A stretch of DNA of 64,000 bases, taken from the NCBI GenBank assembly GCA_900551295.1, contig URVJ01000011.1, positions 11,357-75,356 of the forward strand, written 5' to 3'. Below the pieces are notes generated by a model. The model was not told the DNA's origin. It searched no databases and saw only the letters and a program-made list of their open reading frames with translations. The DNA comes from an uncultured Eubacteriales bacterium (GTDB lineage: Bacteria; Bacillota; Clostridia; Oscillospirales; CAG-382). Positions 17,677 through 25,180 of this stretch are shown here, piece by piece. Positions within the stretch are counted from its first letter, which is position 1. The number at the start of each line of letters is the position of its first letter. Both the position numbers and the translations under genes were made by a program.

Positions 17677-18300
17677 ATGTCATTGTCAGATTTATTCAAA
17701 AGCCCGTCAAAAAAGCTTGAAAGTAGCGTAAAACAGGTGTTTGCAAATCCTCCGGTGCTTGAAACGCCGAGGCTTATACTGAAAAAGATAGTCCCCGAAA
17801 ACGCGCAGGATATGTACGCATACGCAAGCGATCCCGACATTACGAAATATCTCACCTGGTCATGCCATTCGAGCCTGAAGGAGACCGAGAGATACATAAA
17901 ACTGCTGCAAAAAAAGTACGACGCCGGAGTATTCAATGACTGGGGCGTAACATTAAAGGAAAACGGACGGTTTATAGGCACGTGCGGCTACACATCGTTT
18001 GATTTCGACGAAAGAAAAGCCGAAATAGGATATGTTATCGCAAAGGAATGCCACGGACACGGATATGCTCCCGAAGCCGCAAGGAGAATAATGAAATTCG
18101 GCGCGGAAACTTTTGGTCTTGTCGGATATTTTGCAAAGATGATAGAGGGCAACAACGCATCGATGAGCGTTATGAAAAAGTGCGGCATGGTCTTTGACGG
18201 AGTTTACAAAAATTCCATGTACATTAAAGGCGAATACAAAACCATTGTAGTTTTCAAAACTCCCGACGGAAAGCTCGGCGAGATACTCGCAGATCAATAA
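17677..18300 (+). CDS. GNAT family acetyltransferase (RimJ/RimL type)
   Basis: This 207-residue acetyltransferase of the RimJ/RimL-like GNAT group uses acetyl-CoA to acetylate an amine of an unknown substrate. The typical opening LETPRLILKKI lies near residue 30, followed by the SD-type residues of DPDITKYLTW, then the acetyl-CoA loop region (YVIAKECHGHGYAPEAARRIMKFG, which I read as motif A) and NNASMSVMKKCGM (motif B). About 25 residues precede the domain. GAGGAAG precedes the ATG, and a terminator follows. It is divergent from the AraC regulator, which may control it. Confidence 0.9.
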   Translation: MSLSDLFKSPSKKLESSVKQVFANPPVLETPRLILKKIVPENAQDMYAYASDPDITKYLTWSCHSSLKETERYIKLLQKKYDAGVFNDWGVTLKENGRFIGTCGYTSFDFDERKAEIGYVIAKECHGHGYAPEAARRIMKFGAETFGLVGYFAKMIEGNNASMSVMKKCGMVFDGVYKNSMYIKGEYKTIVVFKTPDGKLGEILADQ

Positions 18301-18318
18301 TAAACCATCAAAACAACA

Positions 18319-18370
18319 ACAGTCCGATACGGAAATCAAAACCATACCGGACTGTATTTTTATGCTTTTT
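18319..18370 (+). terminator. Terminator between converging genes
   Basis: Stem ACAGTCCG/CGGACTGT (18319-18326 and 18348-18355), extended by internal pairs, followed by ATTTTTATGCTTTTTT. It ends the GNAT transcript; T-rich sequence on the other side may let it serve the converging gene as well. Confidence 0.85.
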
Positions 18371-18385
18371 TATGTAAAAATCAAA

Positions 18386-19810
18386 TTAACCGAAGAAAAC
18401 AAGCGGCATAAGAGCAACCTCTGCTCTGCCTTCGCAGGTAATCTCGATTACGCCTCTGTTCTTGGACTCAACGTGTTCGCCTGCGGTGATGACATATTCG
18501 GAAACTGCGGGAATGCCGTTTCTGTCTTCATTGTCATCGACGTTCATATTGCCCTCTGCTTTCCAGCCTTCGGGAAGTAAAAATCTTATGCAGTAGTGCT
18601 TCTGGCTTGAAAGCTTCTTTGAAATGGTGAGCTTTACGCCGATTGTTCCGCAAGGTCTTATATCGGGAGCGTGGTCGTATTCCACAACAACGTGCGAAGT
18701 TGTAAAGTCATGTTCAAAGAAGTATTCGGTGCGCTTGCCGAGCATATCTGCAAATGCGCGTCCCTTGAACGCCTCAATGTCCTCTGCGGTGAATTCGTCA
18801 GCTCCGTCGGTATAGTTTACACCCGTTATCTTATGCTGTTCGATAACTCTGTTTGTAAGCTCTGTACAGGTCGGCGGTACGTCGTAGAGAGAACCGCGTC
18901 CGATAGCAACGGTAACTATCTTGTCGCCGATATATTCCTGCCAGTCTTTCGGCACAACCTTTGTTCCGCCGAGAATACCGAGAACAGAGCCTACGGTAGC
19001 GCCGGTGCAGTCGGTATCGTCGCCGCAGTTTACCGCAATTATAAGCGACTGCTTGAAATCACCTTCGCCGTAAAGCAGACCGATTACCGCATATGCTACA
19101 TTTGCGGGAGCCTGGAACCAGCCGAGTTCCTTATCGGCAAGAGTCATGTCGGTGATGATCTCGCGAGCTTCGCGCCATGTCTTTTTGTTATCGTAACATT
19201 CAACGGCAGTCGTTATGTACTTATAGAAACGGCAGGTTTCCGGGATCTTTGAAAGACCTATGTTGATAAGCTCTCTTATATCCTTTACTATAAATGCCGC
19301 GCTTTCGAGCGCCGCTACGAATATAGCCGCGTATGTGCCCTCTCCCACGCCGTGGTCAACGCAGGAATCCTGATATGCGTAGTAAATTGCCTTTTCAACG
19401 TTTGCCGGGAACATGGTAGCCCAGATCTCGGTTCTTATCCATGCGCCGTTGGAGTGCTTCCATGAGTTCTTGTACTCGCCGCACATGGGGGCTACGAGTC
19501 CGTGTGCCATATTGCCCTTGCAGACGCCGTACTCGTTCCAGTAGGGAGTTATGTATTCCATCCAGTATTCTCCGAGAACCTTTGCGTCGATCTTGTTCGG
19601 GCCGCCCTCTCTTCTGACTGCAGCGAGCCATACGAGCTGAAGGTCAAGGTCGTCGTTGGGAAGCGGATTTCCGGGTTCGGAATTGAATCCCTTTATATCC
19701 TGAACTTTTCTCTGTCCTTCAAACGGAGTGCCGAGAGTGCCGCCTATGTTCTTGCCGAGCCAGCACGCGTAGATCTTGTCGCGGAGTTCGTCTCTGTTAA
19801 GTCTTATCAT
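18386..19810 (-). CDS. ADP-ribosylglycohydrolase family protein
   Basis: The all-alpha ADP-ribosylglycohydrolase fold is recognisable from two acidic magnesium-binding motifs: PNDDLDLQ (residues 51-58) and GDDTDCTG (263-270). Family enzymes cleave ADP-ribose from proteins or small molecules, but many bacterial members in sugar loci have unknown substrates. Residues from about 345 to the end form a beta-rich extension (HVVVEYDHAPDIRPCG onward) not present in the minimal enzyme. The ATG at 19810 is chosen because GAGGAG lies eight bases upstream. Its promoter is flanked by direct repeats, so it is probably regulated. It ends facing the GNAT gene. Confidence 0.9.
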   Translation of the reverse strand: MIRLNRDELRDKIYACWLGKNIGGTLGTPFEGQRKVQDIKGFNSEPGNPLPNDDLDLQLVWLAAVRREGGPNKIDAKVLGEYWMEYITPYWNEYGVCKGNMAHGLVAPMCGEYKNSWKHSNGAWIRTEIWATMFPANVEKAIYYAYQDSCVDHGVGEGTYAAIFVAALESAAFIVKDIRELINIGLSKIPETCRFYKYITTAVECYDNKKTWREAREIITDMTLADKELGWFQAPANVAYAVIGLLYGEGDFKQSLIIAVNCGDDTDCTGATVGSVLGILGGTKVVPKDWQEYIGDKIVTVAIGRGSLYDVPPTCTELTNRVIEQHKITGVNYTDGADEFTAEDIEAFKGRAFADMLGKRTEYFFEHDFTTSHVVVEYDHAPDIRPCGTIGVKLTISKKLSSQKHYCIRFLLPEGWKAEGNMNVDDNEDRNGIPAVSEYVITAGEHVESKNRGVIEITCEGRAEVALMPLVFFG

Positions 19811-19839
19811 GATAATGCTCCTCACTTTTATTTTTTAAC

Positions 19840-19966
19840 AATCGGATTTTTGTATAATTTTTCCGATAATTTTTTATCATAAAATAACATTACCATATGT
19901 AAAACTCTTTGTCAACAGATTTGAAAAACAAGTCGGATTTTTACAGTAAAAAAGTCGGATTTTTAC
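19840..19966. repeat. Three direct repeats around the ADP-ribosylglycohydrolase promoter
   Basis: AGTCGGATTTTTAC occurs at 19931-19944 and again at 19953-19966 (22-base period), and a variant AATCGGATTTTTGTA lies at 19840-19854. The first two are just upstream of the -35 box at 19910-19915, the third downstream of the -10 box. The placement is that of activator or operator sites. The right-most copy overlaps the stop codon of the sedolisin gene. Confidence 0.6.
19887..19915 (-). promoter_or_regulatory. Promoter of the ADP-ribosylglycohydrolase gene
   Basis: Minus-strand TTGACA (19910-19915), a 17-base spacer and a weak -10 TAATGT (19887-19892). A strong -35 with a weak -10 suggests activator dependence. 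Confidence 0.55.
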
Positions 19967-21081
19967 CCTAAAATCAATTGCCTTGCGACAGGGCTTCCAA
20001 GCCCCGTGCAGAAATCCCAGCCGATTTTTGCGGAATATTTGCCGTTGGAGCCTGTTTTTACGTCGTCAAAGTAATACTGCGGCTCATTATAGAACGACGC
20101 TCCGGCACAGGCATACAGATACGGCAAAAGTCTGTTTTTTTCAAGTCCCAACGGTTCTGACAGCAGTATATGCGCGCACAGAGCACACATACACGACGCC
20201 GCAAGGCTTGTTCCTCCGGACGTTGTCCAGCCGCCTGTGACGTCACGGTCATAAGACGGTTTCGATATGTACACAAAAGCACCGGGGTTGGTTTCGGCAT
20301 AAAAGCAGACGTCGGGCAGCGCGCGGAAACCCTCCGACATACTCTCTATCGGCGAAAAAGCTTTCTGAAAATACGGTATTTGCTCATATCTGCTTTTTCC
20401 TCCTCCGCCGTATCTCCATGCACGCTGACGTGTTATCATTCTGCCGTCCGCACTCATCTCGCACGTACTTCCTCCGACGCTTATAACTCCCGACGAGCTT
20501 GCCGGAAAGAACACATTTCCTCCCGTATCCCCTGCCGCCGACACAAACACGCTTTTGCTGTTCTTGAAATATGCGCTTATCTCGCCCTGCGACAGAAATT
20601 CGCCCGTTCCGAAACACATAAGCACAATGTCGGCGCGTATTTCCTCCGACGCATACCTTACCGCCTCGTACATTCTCTCAAAGCTGCCGTCATACGAAAA
20701 CACGGCGTGCAGCTCCTGTTCCGGGCACAGCGCGTTTACCCACTGTACGTCAAGCGACGATTCAGCGATCCACTCGTCATTTGATTTTGCATTCCTGCCC
20801 GACGGAAAGTGAATGTTTACGGTGTTTTTGCGTATTCCGAAAAAATCGCAGAAAACGTCAAGGTCGTCACCGAGCGTTTCGTTGCCAAAAGCCTCTATCA
20901 TTGCAATTTTCAGCTTTTTATCATATTTTTTTATCGGCAGTCCGTACGCCTTTATTAGCTGACGCGGCGTTATTCCGTCTTTTCCCGGCGTTTCGTAAAA
21001 TCTGTCCGAAAGCGTCATAAACGGCATAATATCGGGTTTTGAAATCGGATACCTCGGAATGTTGCACTCGCATATATTCAT
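19963..21081 (-). CDS. Sedolisin (S53) family peptidase without propeptide or signal peptide
   Basis: This serine-carboxyl peptidase of MEROPS family S53 shows the full catalytic set: Glu107 and Asp111 in AESSLDVQW, oxyanion Asp185 in SAAGDTGG, and Ser292 in SGGTSLAA. The calcium-site region near the C terminus (DDVKTGSNGK...GWDFCTGLGSP) is also present. The protein begins directly with the mature domain (GITPRQLIKAYGLP at 36-49): the usual propeptide of nearly 200 residues is absent and there is no signal sequence, so it may act in the cytosol. AAGGAGG precedes the ATG at 21081. It is divergent from ftsH. Confidence 0.85.
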   Translation of the reverse strand: MNICECNIPRYPISKPDIMPFMTLSDRFYETPGKDGITPRQLIKAYGLPIKKYDKKLKIAMIEAFGNETLGDDLDVFCDFFGIRKNTVNIHFPSGRNAKSNDEWIAESSLDVQWVNALCPEQELHAVFSYDGSFERMYEAVRYASEEIRADIVLMCFGTGEFLSQGEISAYFKNSKSVFVSAAGDTGGNVFFPASSSGVISVGGSTCEMSADGRMITRQRAWRYGGGGKSRYEQIPYFQKAFSPIESMSEGFRALPDVCFYAETNPGAFVYISKPSYDRDVTGGWTTSGGTSLAASCMCALCAHILLSEPLGLEKNRLLPYLYACAGASFYNEPQYYFDDVKTGSNGKYSAKIGWDFCTGLGSPVARQLILG

Positions 21082-21103
21082 GTTTCGTTCCTCCTTACTC
21101 TGC

Positions 21104-21133
21104 ATTATATTCGCATTTTCACACAGTTGTCAG
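21104..21133 (-). promoter_or_regulatory. Promoter of the sedolisin gene
   Basis: Minus-strand CTGACA (21128-21133), an 18-base spacer and TATAAT (21104-21109), 22 bases upstream of the chosen ATG. Confidence 0.6.
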
Positions 21134-21164
21134 TATGCATTTACTTTATGTTAACCGGTTGTTG

Positions 21165-21193
21165 TTGATTTTGGAAACTATCCGGTATAAAAT
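21165..21193 (+). promoter_or_regulatory. Promoter of ftsH
   Basis: TTGATT (21165-21170), a 17-base spacer and TAAAAT (21188-21193), about 48 bases upstream of the ftsH ATG. Confidence 0.6.
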
Positions 21194-21241
21194 ATAGTAA
21201 AGTAACGCAAATTAACAAATAATCGAAAGAACGGTGAAACT

Positions 21242-23068
21242 ATGAAAGAGGTCAAAACCCCGAAAAAACCGCTGTATTTTTACTACATTATAGCTTTATG
21301 CATTTTAATGGCTATAAATTTCTTGGCGCTTCCTAATATGCTTGAAAGCCGCATAAAAGAAGTGGATTACGGCACATTCATGTCCATGACGGAAAACAAG
21401 GAAATAGACAAAGTTGAAATTCAGGACAACAAAATCGTATTTACAGCGAAAAACGACAAGAGTACCGTCTACGAAACCGGCATAATAAACGATCTCGGAC
21501 TCGTTGACAGACTGCACAGTGCGGGCGCGGAATTTTCAAGCGAAATAGTACGGCAGACTTCGCCCATCGTAAGCTTTCTTATATCGTGGGTGCTCCCGTT
21601 TGCGATTTTCTACGCACTCGGTCAATATATGATGAAAAAGATGACCGACAAGGCAGGCGGTCCCAACTCCATGATGTTCGGCATGGGCAAGAGCAATGCG
21701 AAAATATATGTAAGCTCGACGGAGGGCATAAAGTTTTCCGACGTTGCGGGCGAGGACGAGGCTAAGGAAAACCTTGCCGAAATAGTAAGCTATCTGCACA
21801 ATCCCGGAAAGTACCGCGAAATAGGCGCGTCAATGCCAAAGGGCATACTTCTCGTAGGACCTCCCGGCACGGGTAAAACAATGCTTGCAAAGGCTGTCGC
21901 AGGCGAATCCAACGTTCCGTTTTTCTCAATTTCGGGTTCGGAATTCGTAGAGATGTTCGTCGGCATGGGTGCGTCCAAAGTGCGCGACCTGTTCAGACAG
22001 GCTAAGGAAAAAGCGCCCTGTATAGTATTTATCGACGAAATAGACGCGATAGGCAAAAAGCGCGACGGTCAGATAGGCGGAAACGACGAGCGCGAGCAGA
22101 CTTTAAACCAGCTGCTTACCGAAATGGACGGCTTTGAGGACAACACGGGCGTTATAATTCTCGCCGCAACAAACCGTCCCGAATCCCTTGACCCGGCTCT
22201 TACACGTCCCGGACGTTTTGACAGGCGCGTTCCGGTCGAGCTTCCCGACTTAAAGGGCAGAGAGGCGATTTTAAGAGTACACGCAAAGAAGATCAAGCTT
22301 GAACAGAACGTAGATTTCAACAAAGTTGCGAGAATGGCGTCGGGTGCGTCGGGTGCGGAGCTTGCAAACATTGTAAACGAGGCTGCTCTGCGTGCTGTCC
22401 GTGACGGACGTCCGTATGCAACGGAAGAAGATCTTGAAGAAAGCATAGAAACCGTTATTGCAGGATACCAGAAGAAAAACGCTATTCTCACCGACAAGGA
22501 AAAGATGATAGTCGCATATCACGAAATAGGTCATGCGCTTGTCGCGGCAAGGCAGTCGCATTCGGCACCCGTCCAGAAGATAACGATAGTTCCGAGAACC
22601 TCCGGCGCGCTCGGATATACAATGCAGGTCGAAGAGGGCGAACACAACCTGATGAGCAAAGAGGAGATTGAAAACAAGATCGCAACTCTTACCGGCGGAC
22701 GCGCTGCCGAGGAGGTCGTATTCAATTCCGTAACCACGGGCGCCTCCAACGATATCGAACAGGCAACGCGCCTTGCAAGGGCAATGATAACACGTTACGG
22801 CATGAGCGCGGATTTTGACATGGTTGCGCTTGAAAACGTAACAAATCAGTATCTCGGCGGCGACGCATCGCTTGCCTGCTCTGCTGAAACCCAGACAAAG
22901 ATTGACACGGAAGTTATAAACACCGTAAGAAAGCAGCACGAAAAGGCGGTAGAAATCTTAAGAAACGATCGCAAAAAGCTTGACGAGCTTGCTAAGTTCC
23001 TCTACGAAAAGGAAACCATTACCGGCGAGGAATTTATGAAGATACTTGAGCAAGCCGACAATCAATAA
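21242..23068 (+). CDS. ftsH: ATP-dependent zinc metalloprotease FtsH
   Basis: FtsH is a membrane-anchored hexameric AAA+ protease that degrades misfolded membrane proteins and regulatory proteins. Transmembrane segments lie at about residues 11-30 and 109-129, the Walker A GPPGTGKT at 206-213, the Walker B FIDEIDAIG and the second region of homology follow, and the zinc motif is HEIGH at 427-431. The 608-residue length is typical. It has its own promoter and terminator and is divergent from the sedolisin gene. The usual hpt or tilS neighbours are absent. Confidence 0.97.
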   Translation: MKEVKTPKKPLYFYYIIALCILMAINFLALPNMLESRIKEVDYGTFMSMTENKEIDKVEIQDNKIVFTAKNDKSTVYETGIINDLGLVDRLHSAGAEFSSEIVRQTSPIVSFLISWVLPFAIFYALGQYMMKKMTDKAGGPNSMMFGMGKSNAKIYVSSTEGIKFSDVAGEDEAKENLAEIVSYLHNPGKYREIGASMPKGILLVGPPGTGKTMLAKAVAGESNVPFFSISGSEFVEMFVGMGASKVRDLFRQAKEKAPCIVFIDEIDAIGKKRDGQIGGNDEREQTLNQLLTEMDGFEDNTGVIILAATNRPESLDPALTRPGRFDRRVPVELPDLKGREAILRVHAKKIKLEQNVDFNKVARMASGASGAELANIVNEAALRAVRDGRPYATEEDLEESIETVIAGYQKKNAILTDKEKMIVAYHEIGHALVAARQSHSAPVQKITIVPRTSGALGYTMQVEEGEHNLMSKEEIENKIATLTGGRAAEEVVFNSVTTGASNDIEQATRLARAMITRYGMSADFDMVALENVTNQYLGGDASLACSAETQTKIDTEVINTVRKQHEKAVEILRNDRKKLDELAKFLYEKETITGEEFMKILEQADNQ

Positions 23069-23077
23069 AATAAAACA

Positions 23078-23132
23078 TTCCCCGAAGTCAGATTTTCTTT
23101 AAAGACTCCGGGGAAAACTTTAATATTTTATA
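23078..23132 (+). terminator. Terminator after ftsH
   Basis: Stem TTCCCCG/CGGGGAA (23078-23084 and 23109-23115) with an inner AGTC/GACT pairing; the downstream tract is A/T rich rather than a pure T run. Confidence 0.65.
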
Positions 23133-23136
23133 ACAA

Positions 23137-23184
23137 AAAGACAAACCATGCGCAATTAAGCACACACGGTATGTCTTTCTTTTT
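23137..23184. terminator. Bidirectional stem-loop between ftsH and the tRNAs
   Basis: AAAGACA (from 23137) pairs with TGTCTTT (23172-23178), with ACC/GGT nearby, and T runs follow on both strands. It would stop a leftward transcript ending near 23185 as well as rightward readthrough from ftsH. Confidence 0.5.
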
Positions 23185-23322
23185 TTATGCCTTTTCGGGC
23201 ATTACGAGAAATGATGTATTATTGTATTTTACAAAATCAGTTGAATAAAAATTAAACTTCCCCTCCGAAATTGATATTGCCATGTCTTTGCTTACATTGA
23301 AATAATAAAGGAGCTGTGTCAA
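23185..23322 (-). other. Possible small protein gene or decayed coding remnant
   Basis: A 45-codon minus-strand frame begins at TTG (23322) and ends just ahead of the stem-loop at 23137-23184. The translated C-terminal part (GKFNFYSTDFVKY, then SFLVMPEKA) has a protein-like composition, but there is no convincing ribosome binding site and no promoter. It may be the tail of a degraded gene. I do not recognise it. Confidence 0.2.
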
Positions 23323-23375
23323 AGCGGCGGCGAATAAATTTTTTTCAAATGTACGAAAAAAATCGCAAAAAGGTA

Positions 23376-23404
23376 TTGACAAAAGCACCGCGAAGTGATA
23401 TAAT
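23376..23404 (+). promoter_or_regulatory. Consensus promoter of the tRNA-Thr/tRNA-Tyr unit
   Basis: TTGACA (23376-23381), a 17-base spacer and TATAAT (23399-23404), both perfect, 66 bases upstream of tRNA-Thr. Confidence 0.9.
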
Positions 23405-23469
23405 ATCATACGTCGCAGGGCAGAGGGCAAGAAAAACCTTAAAGCTGCGTGATATAAAACGGCTGAAAT

Positions 23470-23545
23470 GCTGGTGTAGCTCAATTGGCAGAGCAGCTGA
23501 TTTGTAATCAGCAGGTTGGGGGTTCGATTCCCTTCACCAGCTCCA
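23470..23545 (+). tRNA. tRNA-Thr (anticodon TGT)
   Basis: A complete cloverleaf: acceptor stem GCTGGTG/CACCAGC, D-arm with TAGCTCAATTGGCAGAGCA, anticodon stem GCTGA/TCAGC with loop TTTGTAA (anticodon TGT, reading ACA), a T-arm with GGTTCGATTCC, and an encoded CCA end. It is first in a two-tRNA unit. Confidence 0.95.
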
Positions 23546-23583
23546 TTCAAAGCTTTTTTGCTTTGAAAGATACAATAAAATAC

Positions 23584-23668
23584 GGGGGAATTCCCGAGCG
23601 GCCAAAGGGGGCAGACTGTAAATCTGTTGTCTCTGACTTCGGTGGTCCGAATCCACCTTCCCCCACCA
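23584..23668 (+). tRNA. tRNA-Tyr (anticodon GTA)
   Basis: An 85-base class II tRNA with acceptor stem GGGGGAA/TTCCCCC, anticodon loop CTGTAAA (anticodon GTA), a long variable arm and an encoded CCA. It lies 38 bases after tRNA-Thr and is followed by a terminator, so the two are processed from one transcript. Confidence 0.95.
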
Positions 23669-23671
23669 GAA

Positions 23672-23697
23672 AAGCACTTCTGATGAGGTGCTTTTTT
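23672..23697 (+). terminator. Terminator of the tRNA unit
   Basis: Stem AGCACTTC/GAGGTGCT (23673-23680 and 23685-23692) followed by six T residues. Confidence 0.9.
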
Positions 23698-23884
23698 CTT
23701 GCCGTTTTCCGCAAACAGCTTTGCCGCAAATTATTTACCATGCAAACGCAAAATACCATGCGGTGAGCAGAAATATATCCGTTTACATCGAAACAGCGCC
23801 TTGCGTACAAATGCAGCATACGTTACAGCCCTTACATTTTCCGCTTACGGCGGAATTTTTTATTGCCCGAAAAGACAAAATGTG

Positions 23885-23910
23885 CAAAAAACGTCCGCCT
23901 TTCGGCGGAC
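23885..23910 (-). terminator. Terminator of the sugar-kinase operon
   Basis: GTCCGCC-TTTC-GGCGGAC (23893-23910) followed on the minus strand by a T run. It lies 20 bases past the stop of the GNAT gene at 23931. Confidence 0.9.
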
Positions 23911-23930
23911 GGGTACTTATATGATTTTTG

Positions 23931-24725
23931 TCAATCGTCTGAATTTAATATTTCTATAAGTTCTTTATCCCTTACCGTAAGCTCAGTCCACGCAGGATAA
24001 AATCCGCACTTGACAGCATTCTTTACAGAACGGATATTTGACCACGCCGAGCAGTAAAACGGCACTTTTCCGCGTTCGAGAATCTCTTTTGCAAGGTGAG
24101 ATGTGACAGAGCACGCAACGTTCTTTCTGCGGTATTCCGGCAGCACATCGACTCCTATCTGCCACATATTTTCGCAGTCTGCCGAGCAAGCCGCAAGCCC
24201 GACAAGCTTTTCACCGTCATAAGCGCCGACACCGAGCACGTCAAGCTGTTTTCTTTCAATGCATATCGCGTTGCTCCATTCGTCGATATACAGATTTTCA
24301 AACTGTGCGCGTCCGAGAATCTTCAGCTCATATCCGCAGTCAAAAAGCTGCATCTTTGTGACGTCAGGCAAAAAATATTCTGCCATAAAACACACGCTTT
24401 TGCCGTAAGGTGAAAATTTTTCTTCGAGAACGTGCATGCTCGGCGTTTCAAAGCAGTGCGGAAAGCCGTATCTATCAATATAATCTTTGACAAACGGGAG
24501 ATAACTCTCTTTTGCGCCCGCAACGACGTTGTTTCCGTATGAAACAATATTGCAGTCGTACGGAAGAGCATTGTGCGGCGTCGTCAGATATTTTCTCGCA
24601 TCGGGCGAGGATTTAGATACTGCCGCGACATTCTCGCTTTTGGTAAAATCAGACGGTTCGCAGCCGAGTTCAATTGCCGACTGTTTCATTGCAATATCAA
24701 GAATTTCCCTGTTTGTAAAACCCAT
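23931..24725 (-). CDS. GNAT family N-acetyltransferase
   Basis: This 264-residue protein has a GNAT fold in its C-terminal half: VGAYDGEKLVGLAACS is the central strand, IGVDVLPEYRRKNVACSVT the acetyl-CoA loop, and YCSAWSNIRSVKNAVKCGF the closing motif with the Asn/Gly-Phe typical of FR47-like members. The N-terminal 130 residues are less conserved. The ATG at 24725 is chosen because an AAGGAG ribosome binding site lies a few bases upstream and would overlap the codons of a longer start. It is the last gene of the kinase operon. The substrate is unknown. Confidence 0.85.
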   Translation of the reverse strand: MGFTNREILDIAMKQSAIELGCEPSDFTKSENVAAVSKSSPDARKYLTTPHNALPYDCNIVSYGNNVVAGAKESYLPFVKDYIDRYGFPHCFETPSMHVLEEKFSPYGKSVCFMAEYFLPDVTKMQLFDCGYELKILGRAQFENLYIDEWSNAICIERKQLDVLGVGAYDGEKLVGLAACSADCENMWQIGVDVLPEYRRKNVACSVTSHLAKEILERGKVPFYCSAWSNIRSVKNAVKCGFYPAWTELTVRDKELIEILNSDD

Positions 24726-24736
24726 ATTTTTCTCCT

Positions 24737-24924
24737 TCATTGCCGTACATCTGACTTTTTAAGAAGTTTCTTATATGTAAGGTCAATCATAAATGCGCCG
24801 ACGGGCGCCGTAATAATTATCGAAAGCACCGCGACGGTAAGCAACTTTTCGCCGCATTCAAGTCCCATGGCAAGCGGAAGTCCTGCGCGCAGCAGAATTA
24901 TTATAAGCGCTATCTTTCCGCGGC
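24737..24924 (-). pseudogene. C-terminal remnant of a cation:proton antiporter
   Basis: The last 50 or so codons (GLPLAMGLECGEKLLTVAVL, then ITAPVGAFMIDLTYKKLLKK) read like the extreme C terminus of a clostridial CPA-type sodium/proton antiporter. All upstream transmembrane segments are missing; instead the frame runs into an unrelated acetyltransferase fragment. It is a deletion remnant and cannot make a working transporter. The stop lies 11 bases before the GNAT start at 24725. Confidence 0.7.
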
Positions 24925-25175
24925 TGCATTGTAAGTCCGCACTGCCCAACGAACGTATCGGTATCTTTAAGCAGCACCGCCCGGAGTCCGAAACCCCATC
25001 TTTCGTACCTTGCAAGCTGTCTGTCAAGCCATTCGCGCGTCTCTTGTTTATCAAATGCGCCCTCATATGCGTACATTGTTTCGTTATCGCAGAGAGTTCT
25101 GCAAAGCGCGTCAAAATCCGACTCCTCAAGGCGGCGCATATATAGGCGTTTTGTTTCGATTATCGCTTTTTCCAC
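24925..25175 (-). pseudogene. N-terminal remnant of a GNAT acetyltransferase
   Basis: Starting at GTG 25175, six bases after the FAD oxidoreductase stop, the first 80 or so codons look like a normal RimL-type GNAT (ETKRLYMRRLEESDFDAL near the start, VGQCGLTMQ before the break). After that the match ends abruptly and the reading frame drifts into the antiporter tail in another phase. The catalytic acetyl-CoA-binding half is gone. A deletion that joined two neighbouring genes explains both fragments. Confidence 0.7.
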
Positions 25176-25180
25176 GTATT

